Assembly (NCBI GenBank): GCA_902773435.1
Contig: CACYEN010000117.1
Location: forward strand, 1 to 60,751
DNA from: an uncultured Lachnospiraceae bacterium
GTDB taxonomy: Bacteria; Bacillota; Clostridia; Lachnospirales; Lachnospiraceae
Length of the DNA stretch: 60,751 nt
Reading direction: 5' to 3'
The position numbers and the translations under genes were made by a program. Shown one piece after another: positions 40,111-49,065 of this stretch. The notes below the pieces were generated by a model. It searched no databases and was not told where the DNA came from. It was given only the letters and a program-made list of their open reading frames with translations. Numbering within the stretch: the stretch's first letter is position 1; each line of letters begins with the position of its first letter.

Positions 40111-41520
40111 CAGGTCAAGAAATTTCTCAAAGATCCCGCACACCTCTTTTGCCTCATGGCGCGACGGCATCTCGCAGAATATCCGGAGGAGCGGTTCCGT
40201 TCCGGAGAATCGCGCGACGACCCAGCCGCCGTTCTTGAAGTAGATCTTTACGCCATCCATATAGGACACCCGCTCCGTCTCAAACGGCAGGTCGGGAACT
40301 GCCTTCTGTTCAAACAGGATCGCCCGTATGTCTTCCTTCTTCTCCCGGGTGAAGCGGTAATCCCTCTGCTCCATGACGCTCTTTCCGAACTCTGCTTCGA
40401 TCTCCCGAAAGATTTCAGAGATATTCTTCCCGGTCACCGCGATCATTTCGATCAGCAGCATGGAAGCATAGATACCGTCCTTGCCGTTGATGTGTCCCCT
40501 CACCGTCAGGCCGCCCGAGGACTCTCCGCCGATCAGCGCATTCGTCTCCCTCATCTTCGATGAGATATACTTGAAGCCGACCGGAACCTCATAGCACTGC
40601 TCCCCATACCTCCCGGCGACCCTGTCGAGCAGATGCGTCGTCGCGACATTCCGCACGATGGCGCCGTGCAGCCCCTTGTACCGGATCATATAATAGTACA
40701 GCAGCACCAGCACATCATTCGCGTGAAGATAGCGGCCGGTGTCGTCGATCACGCCCACGCGGTCAGCGTCGCCGTCCGTCGCGATACCGACGTTGAACCC
40801 GTTGTCGATCACACAGGTGGCCAGCTGCCGGAGGGCGCCTGCGCTCGGCGCGGGCATCCTTCCGCCAAACAGCGTGTCATGGTTGTCGTGGATCGTCTCG
40901 ACGTCACAGCGCGCCGTCATCAGAAGCGTCTTCAGCGACAGCTCTGAAACACCGTACATCGGATCCAGGGCAACCCGGAGCTGCGCCTTCCTGATCGCCT
41001 CCATGTCTATCTTTTCCATGATGTCGTCGATATATTCGTTCAGCGGATAGATCTCTTCGATCAGTCCGGCGGACACGGCGGCATCATAATCGACCGCATG
41101 AATATCCTCCGGCAGGATCGTCTCACAGATGCGCTCAATCTCGTCCGTCACTTCTTTGGAGGCGTCGCGGCCTCCGTCCGTGAACACCTTGATCCCGTTG
41201 TAGATTGCCGGATTATGGCTGGCCGTGACCATCATCCCGCAGGGCAGGGCATGCTTCATGACGTAAAACATGATCAGCGGGGTCGGAGACGACCGGTTCA
41301 CCAGTTTCGCGTGGATTCCCTCGGCAGCGAAAACTTCCCCGCTCCACCGCATGGCTTCCTTGGACAGGAATCTCCTGTCATAACCCAGGACGACTCCCTG
41401 CCGCTCCTTTCCCTCGGCCTTCAGCATGATGCAAAGCGCCTTTGTCAGAAGCCGGATATTGCTCTTGGTAAACTCATCTCCGATTACCGCCCGCCATCCG
41501 CCTGTCCCGAATTTTATCAT
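40102..41520 (-). CDS. Phosphoglucomutase/phosphomannomutase family enzyme
   Basis: A 472-residue alpha-D-phosphohexomutase. Four domains are seen: the phosphoserine loop MVTASHNPAIYNG (about 98-110), the metal site ATDGDADRVGV (Asp triad), the sugar-binding GGESSGG and the C-terminal phosphate-binding RFSGTEPLLR. It interconverts hexose 1- and 6-phosphates, probably glucose or mannose, or N-acetylhexosamine forms. It follows the Gfo/Idh gene by 37 bases and is followed by the macrodomain gene. In the operon it could take the 1-phosphate made by the NahK-like kinase into glycolysis. Confidence 0.93.
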   Translation of the reverse strand: MIKFGTGGWRAVIGDEFTKSNIRLLTKALCIMLKAEGKERQGVVLGYDRRFLSKEAMRWSGEVFAAEGIHAKLVNRSSPTPLIMFYVMKHALPCGMMVTASHNPAIYNGIKVFTDGGRDASKEVTDEIERICETILPEDIHAVDYDAAVSAGLIEEIYPLNEYIDDIMEKIDMEAIRKAQLRVALDPMYGVSELSLKTLLMTARCDVETIHDNHDTLFGGRMPAPSAGALRQLATCVIDNGFNVGIATDGDADRVGVIDDTGRYLHANDVLVLLYYYMIRYKGLHGAIVRNVATTHLLDRVAGRYGEQCYEVPVGFKYISSKMRETNALIGGESSGGLTVRGHINGKDGIYASMLLIEMIAVTGKNISEIFREIEAEFGKSVMEQRDYRFTREKKEDIRAILFEQKAVPDLPFETERVSYMDGVKIYFKNGGWVVARFSGTEPLLRIFCEMPSRHEAKEVCGIFEKFLDLQQ

Positions 41521-41557
41521 AATCTGTCTCTCCTCGTTCCGTTCATCCCCCGCTCTT

Positions 41558-42772
41558 TCAGGATACCGGTTCCCATCTCTTTCTCGTGATCCAGGCCCCG
41601 TTCGTAAAGTCCGGAATGCCGACCGGCATTCCGCCCGAGCAGATGCTCTGCTCCGAGAGAGGCGTGACCACCATCATGGCGGCGGTATCATAGACATCGA
41701 TCGGGGTCTCCGTCCTGTTCCTCACCGCGTCGAAGAACGCTTTGAATACCAGCCAGTCTATTCCGTCATGGGATCCCCTGACGCCCGCTTTCAGGTATTC
41801 TTTCCAGACCGGATGGTCATACTGTCCGTAATAGCCGGACGCGTTGTCCCAGTTCTTTTTCCATTCGAACTCGTCCGCGTTATCTCTGCCGTCCATGAAA
41901 ATGCTGTGATTATCCTCCACATACATCGCCTTCGTTCCATGGACCTGGAAACCCCGGGAATAGTACCTGGGCAGGGTCGTGTCCAGCGTGATCGAGATTG
42001 TTTCTCCGTGGGCGCAGGTGATCACCGTGTTCACGACGTCGCCCTGGATAAAGCGCAGGTCTGCCGCGTCCGGGAACCGGTCCCGCCTGCTCAGCATATA
42101 CTCGCGAAGCCCGGCCGCCTTCGAAGAGACGGACACAAGGGACACCATCCTGTTCCCGTGTCCGATATCCAGGACATTGCAGATCGGTCCGAGTTCATGG
42201 GTCGGATAATTCTCGCAGTTCCGGTTCAGGTAGTTGCGGAAGCGGTAATGCCTTTTCTCCCGCCCCGTCGAAACCTCTTCCCTTAAGTCATGCCGGTATC
42301 CGCCCTCGCAGTGAACGATCTCGCCGAACAGGCCCTGCCGGACCATGTTCAGCACCATCAGCTCGTCGCGCCCGTAGCAGCAGTTCTCCAGCATCATGCA
42401 GGGAGCCCCGGTCTGCTCATAGACGCGGACCAGCTTCCAGCAGTCGTCGGCAGAATAGGCGCCGCCGACCTCGAACCCGGCGTATTTGCCCGCTTTCATG
42501 GCCTCGCACGCGATCGGTATGTGCGTCTCCCATGCGGCCGTGATGATGACCGCGTCTATGTCCGGCATCTCCAGGACCTTCCTGTAGTCCTCCGTCTTCA
42601 GCGGCGCCTTCTGCCCCGCCTCCGCGATGAGCTTCGCGGCGTCCTCCCTTCTGTCCTCATAGCTGTCGCAGACCGCCGCGACACATACCTTCTGCGGAAG
42701 GATGACCTGCTCAAGAAGCGAAATGCCGCGACCGCCCAGTCCGATCACGCCGATCCTGATTTCTCTGCTCAT
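41558..42772 (-). CDS. Gfo/Idh/MocA-family oxidoreductase
   Basis: A 404-residue NAD(P)-dependent oxidoreductase. The N-terminal Rossmann domain starts with IGVIGLGGRGISLL and has the VVIITAAWETHIPIACEAM and KYAGFEVGGAY (catalytic Lys region here reads GKYAGFEV) segments of the family. The C-terminal domain is the usual open sheet with HELGPICNVLDIG (His ligand) in the middle. Relatives act on inositols, amino sugars or as glycosidases such as GH109. Its place in the operon supports a sugar-linked reaction. Start ATG is 55 bases past the MalG stop. Confidence 0.9.
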   Translation of the reverse strand: MSREIRIGVIGLGGRGISLLEQVILPQKVCVAAVCDSYEDRREDAAKLIAEAGQKAPLKTEDYRKVLEMPDIDAVIITAAWETHIPIACEAMKAGKYAGFEVGGAYSADDCWKLVRVYEQTGAPCMMLENCCYGRDELMVLNMVRQGLFGEIVHCEGGYRHDLREEVSTGREKRHYRFRNYLNRNCENYPTHELGPICNVLDIGHGNRMVSLVSVSSKAAGLREYMLSRRDRFPDAADLRFIQGDVVNTVITCAHGETISITLDTTLPRYYSRGFQVHGTKAMYVEDNHSIFMDGRDNADEFEWKKNWDNASGYYGQYDHPVWKEYLKAGVRGSHDGIDWLVFKAFFDAVRNRTETPIDVYDTAAMMVVTPLSEQSICSGGMPVGIPDFTNGAWITRKRWEPVS

Positions 42773-42827
42773 ATTTATCTCCCCGGTTTTAATGTGTTTT
42801 TCCGTTTCTTCCCTGCTTATTCCGCGT

Positions 42828-43664
42828 TTATCCCTTGATGCCCGTCAGCGCTATGCCCTCTATGAACTGTTTCTGGAAGACGGCAAACAGGATCAGCAGC
42901 GGAATTATCGCCATCATGGCTCCCGCCATCATCTCCGGGTAATTCGTGTGGTACTGCCCCTGCATGTAGGCAAGTCCCGCCGTCAGCGTCATCTTCTCTC
43001 TCGACGTATTGACGATCAGCGGCCACATCAGGTCATTCCAGGCAAAGCGGAGAGTCAGGATTCCGAGCGAGACCAGGCCCGGCTTCGCCAGCGGCAGCAT
43101 AATCCGCCAGTAAGTCATAAAGGGGCTACAGCCGTCCAGGGCTGCCGCGTCCTCCAGTTCGGACGGCAGCGACATGAAAAACTGCCGCAGGAGGAATGTC
43201 CCGAACGCGCTGAAGAGATTTGGTATGAACAGCGCCGGGATCGTATTCAGGAGTCTCATCTTCTGGATAATCAGGTACTGCGGCAGGATGAAGAATGAGG
43301 ACGGCACCATCAGCACGGCCAGCAGGGTCATAAAGATGATGTCGCGGCCGGGAAACTCCAGTTTCGCAAAAGCGTACGCGGCCATCGAACACAGGAGAAG
43401 CTGTGCCGCGACCGTTACGACCGCCGAAATGATCGTATTGAGGTACATCCTCCCGAACGGTACGTCCCTGAACACATCCGTGTAGTTGGAGAGCACCGGC
43501 TTCGCGGGGAAGATCACGGGGGGCACGCGGATCGCTTCGGACTGAGTCTTCAGCGACGTGAGCAGCATCCAGATAAACGGCAGAAGTGTGATCAGCACGC
43601 CGGAGAAGAGGACGATATATATGATTATATGGCCTTTATTTCTCTTTTTCGCTTTACTATTCAT
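42828..43664 (-). CDS. CUT1 sugar ABC transporter permease, MalG type (second importer)
   Basis: A 278-residue permease with six hydrophobic segments and the EAA loop ELEDAAALDGCSPFMTYWRIMLP for the ATPase. The C-terminus QKQFIEGIALTGIKG is the usual MalG tail. It is 13 bases downstream of the MalF-type gene. With the binding protein at 44699 it forms the second CUT1 importer of the operon. Confidence 0.95.
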   Translation of the reverse strand: MNSKAKKRNKGHIIIYIVLFSGVLITLLPFIWMLLTSLKTQSEAIRVPPVIFPAKPVLSNYTDVFRDVPFGRMYLNTIISAVVTVAAQLLLCSMAAYAFAKLEFPGRDIIFMTLLAVLMVPSSFFILPQYLIIQKMRLLNTIPALFIPNLFSAFGTFLLRQFFMSLPSELEDAAALDGCSPFMTYWRIMLPLAKPGLVSLGILTLRFAWNDLMWPLIVNTSREKMTLTAGLAYMQGQYHTNYPEMMAGAMMAIIPLLILFAVFQKQFIEGIALTGIKG

Positions 43665-43677
43665 ACCCGTCCCCCCG

Positions 43678-44580
43678 TCACTGGTCGTAATTGACCCATT
43701 TATTCTGTACTTTCATCTGGAAAGCCGTGATCACCATGATGATCACGAACAGGAAGATCGCGATCGCCGAAGCATAGCCCTTCTTCGAGTATTCAAAAGC
43801 ATTGCGGTAGAAATAGAGAACGATGCTCTGCGAAGCTTCTTTCGCCAGGCTCTTGGAATTGATCATCATGTAGATGACGTCGAAGATCTGGAACGTGGAG
43901 ATCAGCGTCGTAATCAGGACAAAGAAGATCGTCGGCGTCAGAAGCGGCAGGGTAATCCCGAAAAACTGCTGGAATCTCCCCGCTCCGTCCAGTGAGGCAG
44001 ATTCGTAATAACTCCGGGAGATCCCCTGCATCCCCGCGAGAAGGATGATCATCTGGTACCCGACGTTCATCCACACGGCGACGATGGAAATCGTGATCCA
44101 GGCGGTTTTCGGATCGCTCAGCCACAGCACATTCCGTATGCCGAGCTTTGAAAGGAAGAAGTTGAGGATCCCGAAGTCACTGTTAAAGATCCATCGCCAG
44201 ATCATGGAGATCGCCGTACTCATGGTGATCGCGGGAATAAAGTAGATGACCCTGAACACGGAACGTCCCTTAATATCCGTATTCAGCAGCGCGGCGAGGA
44301 GGATCGACAGCGCCAGTGTAAACGGGACGATCACGAGGACATATCTCAGTGTGTTCCAGAGAGTAGACCACATTACGGGGTCTTTGAACATTGTCACATA
44401 GTTGGACAGGCCGGCCCATGATGTCTTATTAAAAGCGCCCACCACATGAAAGCTGTCATAAAATACCTTGAAGAAGGGATAGAAATAAAATATCCCCAGC
44501 CCGGCAGTCAGCGGGGCAATCATGAGATAGCCATACAGGATATGGCTTCTTTTTCTGCGGCTCATCTGTTTCTTTTTCAT
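43678..44580 (-). CDS. CUT1 sugar ABC transporter permease, MalF type (second importer)
   Basis: A 300-residue permease with six transmembrane segments (HILYGYLMIAPLT first) and the EAA motif YYESASLDGAGRFQQFFGITLP. The ATG at 44580 is preceded by GGGAG; the earlier frame opening at 44598 overlaps it. An inverted repeat lies in the 118 bases between the binding protein gene and this gene. Confidence 0.94.
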   Translation of the reverse strand: MKKKQMSRRKRSHILYGYLMIAPLTAGLGIFYFYPFFKVFYDSFHVVGAFNKTSWAGLSNYVTMFKDPVMWSTLWNTLRYVLVIVPFTLALSILLAALLNTDIKGRSVFRVIYFIPAITMSTAISMIWRWIFNSDFGILNFFLSKLGIRNVLWLSDPKTAWITISIVAVWMNVGYQMIILLAGMQGISRSYYESASLDGAGRFQQFFGITLPLLTPTIFFVLITTLISTFQIFDVIYMMINSKSLAKEASQSIVLYFYRNAFEYSKKGYASAIAIFLFVIIMVITAFQMKVQNKWVNYDQ

Positions 44581-44636
44581 GTAACACGCTCCCTGCATGA
44601 CGGAAAATCAACAAAACAAACGGCAATACTCTGATA

Positions 44637-44667
44637 ATCCCGCGGCGCCTTCGGGGCACCGCGGGAT
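44637..44667 (-). promoter_or_regulatory. Intercistronic stem-loop with UUCG-like loop
   Basis: ATCCCGCGG (44637-44645) pairs with CCGCGGGAT (44659-44667); the inner part forms GCC-TTCG-GGG. No U-run follows on the minus strand. It is between the binding-protein stop (44699) and the MalF start (44580). Confidence 0.7.
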
Positions 44668-44698
44668 AAGGCATCAGCCAGTGAAATGATTTCCCGTA

Positions 44699-45967
44699 TT
44701 ATTCTGCAGCAAGAACGCCGTTCATCTGTCCGGCCAGATCCGCGCACGCGTCCGCGACCGGAACCTCCAGGCTGAACGCCTTCTTCAGGCAGTCGGCCTC
44801 ATAGGTCTGCCATTCCGCCGTGTTGGCGCTTGCCGGATACGGATAGGAGTATTCCTCGGAAGAAGTGATGAAGCTCTTCAGGTTCACCTCCGGGGTACCT
44901 TCCACCCACGCCGCCGCCGTGCCGGCCAGGGCCGGGATCGCGGCTCCGGTCTCCGCGGAGATCAGGTTGGCGGTTTCGCCCGCAAGGAAGGCAACCCATG
45001 CCTTTGCGGCATCCGGAGACTTTGTTCCTTCATAGATGCAGTTGCCGAGGCCGTGAATGACAGTCGCCTTCTTTCCTCCGATCGAAGGAAGCTCGACAAC
45101 GTCAATAGAATCCATGATATCGGAAGTCTTCACCGCGCCGAGGAACCAGGAGCCGCCCCAGTACATCGCAAGACGCCCGGACAGGAACTGGGCGTCTGCC
45201 GTGGTCTCCTCCAGAGAAGCTTCTGACGGGCTCACGCCTGCTTCCATGAGATCGATCCAGCACTGGACGCCTGCCTGTGTCTCCTCCAGGTCGTAGCCCG
45301 AAGACTTCTTGTCCTCGGAGATCACATATCCTCCGCAGGCATAGATCGTGTTGTAGATTCCGCACTGGGTATCAAACCCCGCGCCGATCCCGTAAACCGA
45401 GCCGTCTTCTTTGGTCATCCTGGCCGCTAAATCCGCCATGTCTTCCCAGGTCCAGTCGTCGGTCGGGTATTCCACTCCCGCCTCGTCAAAGAGCGCCTTG
45501 TTATACCACACGCCAATGGTGTCGAAGTCCTTCGGAAGCGCGTACTGCGCGCCGTCGATATTATAGAGGGACACCAGGCCGGCCGGATAGTTCGCGGTGT
45601 CGATCCCCTGCTCCTCAATCATGTCGTCGATCGGCATGAGGATTCCGCCATTTGCGTACTTGGTAATATTCGGGCCGTTCATCCAGAAGACGTCCGCGAT
45701 GCTTCCGCCCGTCGCCGCGGCTTCCAGCTTTGTCCAGTATTCATCCCAGGTGTTCGGCTCCAGGGTGACCTTTACGTTGGGATATATTTTGTTGAATTCC
45801 TCGATGCACTTTTCGATATACGGCGTCTGATTGTCATCCCAGTATGCGTAGCGCACTTCGCCTGAGATATCCGCACCTGCCTCATCCGCGAAGACCGCCG
45901 CGCTCAGCATGCTTCCCGCCAGAACCGCCGCAAGACCCAGGGCTGCCCATTTCCTCTTTCCTTTCAT
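44699..45967 (-). CDS. CUT1 sugar ABC transporter substrate-binding protein (second importer)
   Basis: A 422-residue family-1 extracellular binding protein. Signal peptide MKGKRKWAALGLA ends at SAAVFADEAG; no lipobox. The mature part starts with ISGEVRYAYWDDNQTP, and PYIEKCIEEFNKIYPNVKV is the standard first helix. WFLGAVKTS and the YWGGSW loop are typical of glycan binders. The start is at 45967 (AAAGGAAAGAGAGGAG precedes it); the frame opens at 46111, inside the preceding kinase gene. Substrate is unknown. Confidence 0.93.
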   Translation of the reverse strand: MKGKRKWAALGLAAVLAGSMLSAAVFADEAGADISGEVRYAYWDDNQTPYIEKCIEEFNKIYPNVKVTLEPNTWDEYWTKLEAAATGGSIADVFWMNGPNITKYANGGILMPIDDMIEEQGIDTANYPAGLVSLYNIDGAQYALPKDFDTIGVWYNKALFDEAGVEYPTDDWTWEDMADLAARMTKEDGSVYGIGAGFDTQCGIYNTIYACGGYVISEDKKSSGYDLEETQAGVQCWIDLMEAGVSPSEASLEETTADAQFLSGRLAMYWGGSWFLGAVKTSDIMDSIDVVELPSIGGKKATVIHGLGNCIYEGTKSPDAAKAWVAFLAGETANLISAETGAAIPALAGTAAAWVEGTPEVNLKSFITSSEEYSYPYPASANTAEWQTYEADCLKKAFSLEVPVADACADLAGQMNGVLAAE

Positions 45968-46043
45968 AGTGCTCCTCTCTTTCCTTTTTGCAGACCGTCC
46001 GCTTTTCCGACGCTGCGTGTGATGGTTGCCGTGCTGCTCTTTT

Positions 46044-47219
46044 TTAAAATGCCGCTCCCTGATACCACGAAGATTTTCGGATCGTTTCAAGGATGCCGAG
46101 CATTTCTCCAAACTGTTCTTCCATCCCGCGGAGGAGTTTGATCTGCACTCTGGCGCGGTCGAGATTCTTCCCCCTGCGGTCTGTGTGATAGTAGCAGTCT
46201 CCCTCCAGATAATCCGTCAGGAACCGGATCGCCTGTTCCAGTGTGATGACCCTGGCGCCCCAGGCCAGGGACTGCAGCTCTCTTTCTCCGAAGATCGCTC
46301 CGGAACCTCTGAGGAATCCCTCCGCGTAGACCTCATACAGGCGGAGATCGAATTCCACCTTGTCGAGATCCCGCTCATCCTCCAGGTTATGGTTGGCGCC
46401 GAACCGGATGGAATCCCCGAAATCATATGCCGCCAGTCCGGGCATGACCGTATCCAGATCGATCACGCAGAGCGGGCGGCCTGTCTCTCTGTCAAACAGG
46501 ACATTGTTCAGCTTGGTGTCATTGTGCGCGACACACCGCCGAAGCTCCCCGCCCGCGATCTGATCCGTCAATATGCCGCAGACGGAACTCCTCTTCCTGA
46601 TCTCTTCGATCTCCGCGGGAATCTCCCCCGCCCTTCCGGCCGCATCCCTCATGACCGCTTCTTCAAAGCGCTGATAGCGTTTTGGCGTATTATGGAAATC
46701 GGGGATGGTCTCGGCAAGGCCGGAGACGTCAAAATCCCGCAGAAGGTACTGAAAATGGCCGAAGGCTTCCCCGGATGCCGCAAAAAGCTCCGGCGTATCG
46801 GCAGTCTCATAGCTCATGGACCCGCGGATGAACAGCACGAGCCTCCAGATCTCGCCGTATCTGTCGCGCACATAGGGCTTTCCGTCCTTTGCCGGAAACA
46901 CGGTCATGCTCTCCCTCAGGGGATCCCCGCCCTCATTCACGACCGCCTGGTGCAGGTACCGCGAGATCAGAAGGACATTTTCCGCGACCTGTTCCGGGTG
47001 GGCAAAGACGCCGCGGTTGATCCGCTGCAGGATATAGGACGGAGACTGTCCGCCCGCTCCGGCGGCGCCGTCTTCCCTCTCCAGCAGGAACGTGTCATTG
47101 ATGTGGCCGTTTCCGTACTCGCGGACGCTCTCATATCCGGAAAGATTAAAAGCGGAGATGACTTCCCGGATTTCATCCTTCAGATTGTCCCGCTTCTCCG
47201 TTTCCTCGTTGGGTTGCAT
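46044..47219 (-). CDS. N-acetylhexosamine 1-kinase-like phosphotransferase (NahK-like)
   Basis: A 391-residue APH-fold kinase resembling bifidobacterial NahK. The nucleotide part holds YGNGHINDTFLL (about 35-46). The catalytic loop is CVAHNDTKLNNVLFD and the metal motif CVIDLDTVMPG, both close to NahK and choline-kinase-like types. NahK adds phosphate at O-1 of N-acetylhexosamines or related sugars, here probably feeding the phosphohexomutase at 40102. It lies six bases after the MalG gene and before the second binding-protein gene, so it is central in the operon. Acting on another sugar is possible. Confidence 0.88.
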   Translation of the reverse strand: MQPNEETEKRDNLKDEIREVISAFNLSGYESVREYGNGHINDTFLLEREDGAAGAGGQSPSYILQRINRGVFAHPEQVAENVLLISRYLHQAVVNEGGDPLRESMTVFPAKDGKPYVRDRYGEIWRLVLFIRGSMSYETADTPELFAASGEAFGHFQYLLRDFDVSGLAETIPDFHNTPKRYQRFEEAVMRDAAGRAGEIPAEIEEIRKRSSVCGILTDQIAGGELRRCVAHNDTKLNNVLFDRETGRPLCVIDLDTVMPGLAAYDFGDSIRFGANHNLEDERDLDKVEFDLRLYEVYAEGFLRGSGAIFGERELQSLAWGARVITLEQAIRFLTDYLEGDCYYHTDRRGKNLDRARVQIKLLRGMEEQFGEMLGILETIRKSSWYQGAAF

Positions 47220-47224
47220 AGCAG

Positions 47225-48079
47225 TCAGCCTTTCATTCCCGTCATCGCGATGCCCTTGATGAACTGTTTCTGGAACACGATGAACACGATCGACGTCGGA
47301 ATCATAATCAGTGCGGAGGCCGCCATGGTCGCCGACAGGTCCGTCTGATGCTGTGAGGAGAAGAAGGAGAGCGCCAGGGGAAGCGTCTGCTTGCCGGTAG
47401 ACGACAGGTAGAGCAGAGGATTGAGGTAATCGTTCCAGATCTCCAGGAAGGTAAAGATGGCCAATGAACCGATCGCCGGGCGGATCTGCGGGATCACGAT
47501 ATGGAAATATATCTGGAAATTGCCCGCGCCGTCAATCCTGGCACTCTCCAGGAGTTCCCTCGGGATCTCATCGCAGTACTGTTTGCACAGGTAGACGCCG
47601 AACGCGCTGACTACGGCGGGGATGATCAGCGCCAGCAGGTTGTCATACAGCCCGATCCTGTCGATCAGGATAAACTTCGTGATCATCGTGACCTGGGCCG
47701 GCACCATCATTGTGAACAGCAGCATCATGAACAGGAACCGCCTGCCCCTGAACTCGAACCTGGAGAACAGGTAGCCGAGGATCGTGCTCGTGAAGAGGAT
47801 GATCAGCGTATCCGACACCGTGATGATCAGCGAATTGCGAAGCCAGCTGAAGAACGGGGAGTCGAAAAGCACCTTCCGGTAGCCGTCGAGGGTAGGGTTC
47901 TTCGGCAGCAGGTGCGAGGCATCCACAAGCGTCTCCTTCGTCGGCTTGAACGAATTGGAGAGCATCCAGACATACGGGATCACGATGATCAGCGAAACAA
48001 TGACCATCACAAGAAACAGGATCAGCCGCACCCGGAAGCCCTCTCTCTGATAGAATTTTTTCTTTGCTTTCACATCCAT
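47225..48079 (-). CDS. CUT1 sugar ABC transporter permease, MalG type (first importer)
   Basis: A 284-residue permease: six segments, EAA loop ELLESARIDGAGNFQIYFHIVIP and the MalG tail KQFIKGIAMTGMKG. It starts one base after the MalF-type stop and ends six bases before the kinase gene, so the whole set is tightly packed. Confidence 0.95.
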   Translation of the reverse strand: MDVKAKKKFYQREGFRVRLILFLVMVIVSLIIVIPYVWMLSNSFKPTKETLVDASHLLPKNPTLDGYRKVLFDSPFFSWLRNSLIITVSDTLIILFTSTILGYLFSRFEFRGRRFLFMMLLFTMMVPAQVTMITKFILIDRIGLYDNLLALIIPAVVSAFGVYLCKQYCDEIPRELLESARIDGAGNFQIYFHIVIPQIRPAIGSLAIFTFLEIWNDYLNPLLYLSSTGKQTLPLALSFFSSQHQTDLSATMAASALIMIPTSIVFIVFQKQFIKGIAMTGMKG

Positions 48080-48080
48080 A

Positions 48081-48962
48081 TCAATATTCCCAGTCCACCC
48101 TGCCGAGCCTCTGCTGCACGGCGGAAACGATCAGGATCACCACAAAAAGCGCCATGGAGATCGCGGCCGCGTAGCCCATCTCCTTGACGACAAATGCCTG
48201 TTTATAGATATATCCGGTCATGACCAGACCGGACTGCTGCGGGCCTTCTTTCGGGGCAAAGATCTGGAACTGCGCAAACATCTGGAAATAGGACGTCAGC
48301 GTCATCAGGAGAATGAACGTGGTCGTCCGTCCGAGAAGCGGAAGCGTGATATTCCTGAACAGCTGCCACCGCCCGGCGCCGTCCAGCTTCGCGGAATCGT
48401 ACAGGTCCCCGGGGATCCCGTCGATCCCGGCGGAGAACAGGATCACGTTGTAGCCGATATCCGCCCACAGCGTAAAGATGATGACGGAGATCATCAGGTA
48501 GCGGGCATCCCCCACCCAGGAGATTCCTTCCAGTCCGAAAGCCCTGCGGAGCGCGTTGAACATGCCGCCGCGCGGCTCGTACAGCGACCTGAGCCACACC
48601 ACTGCCGATGCAACCATCGGCGCGATGCACGGCAGGAACACCATCATGCGGAAGAAGCTTCTCGTCCGGTTCGACTCGAACTGGCTGATGGCCGTCGCCA
48701 TCGCCAGCGCGAGCACGATGTTGATTGCCACCGCGCAGAACGTGAACAGGAGCGTATTGCCCATCGCCTTGAAAAACGACCTGTCCTGAAGCATCCGGGC
48801 ATAGTTGCTGAGCCCTACGAATGTATTTTCATTGCGCAGGGGGTTGTATTCCATAAAGGATATCAGGAAGGTCCCTATGATCGGCAGTACCAGGAATATG
48901 AATACCGCCGAAAAACACGGAACCAGCACCAGAAGCAGAAATCTGTGTTTATCCCTCTTCAT
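48081..48962 (-). CDS. CUT1 sugar ABC transporter permease, MalF type (first importer)
   Basis: A 293-residue permease with six transmembrane segments (FLLLVLVPCFSAVFIFLVLP first) and EAA motif LYDSAKLDGAGRWQLFRNITLP. It is placed behind the inverted repeat 48993-49021 and couples directly to the MalG gene. Confidence 0.95.
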   Translation of the reverse strand: MKRDKHRFLLLVLVPCFSAVFIFLVLPIIGTFLISFMEYNPLRNENTFVGLSNYARMLQDRSFFKAMGNTLLFTFCAVAINIVLALAMATAISQFESNRTRSFFRMMVFLPCIAPMVASAVVWLRSLYEPRGGMFNALRRAFGLEGISWVGDARYLMISVIIFTLWADIGYNVILFSAGIDGIPGDLYDSAKLDGAGRWQLFRNITLPLLGRTTTFILLMTLTSYFQMFAQFQIFAPKEGPQQSGLVMTGYIYKQAFVVKEMGYAAAISMALFVVILIVSAVQQRLGRVDWEY

Positions 48963-48992
48963 GCGAACCTTCTTCCGCTCTCTTCGTTCCCG

Positions 48993-49021
48993 CGGGACCC
49001 CGCTTATGCGGCAGGGTCCCG
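48993..49021 (-). promoter_or_regulatory. Intercistronic stem-loop after the first binding-protein gene
   Basis: Outer stem CGGGACCC (48993-49000) with GGGTCCCG (49014-49021) and an inner CGC/GCG stem closing a TTAT loop, with a three-base bulge. No U-run follows in the direction of transcription. It is between binding-protein stop (49066) and MalF start (48962). Confidence 0.7.
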
Positions 49022-49065
49022 TTCTCTTTTACGTATAGCGGTTTTTCTCCCGGGAGCCGTCCTCT

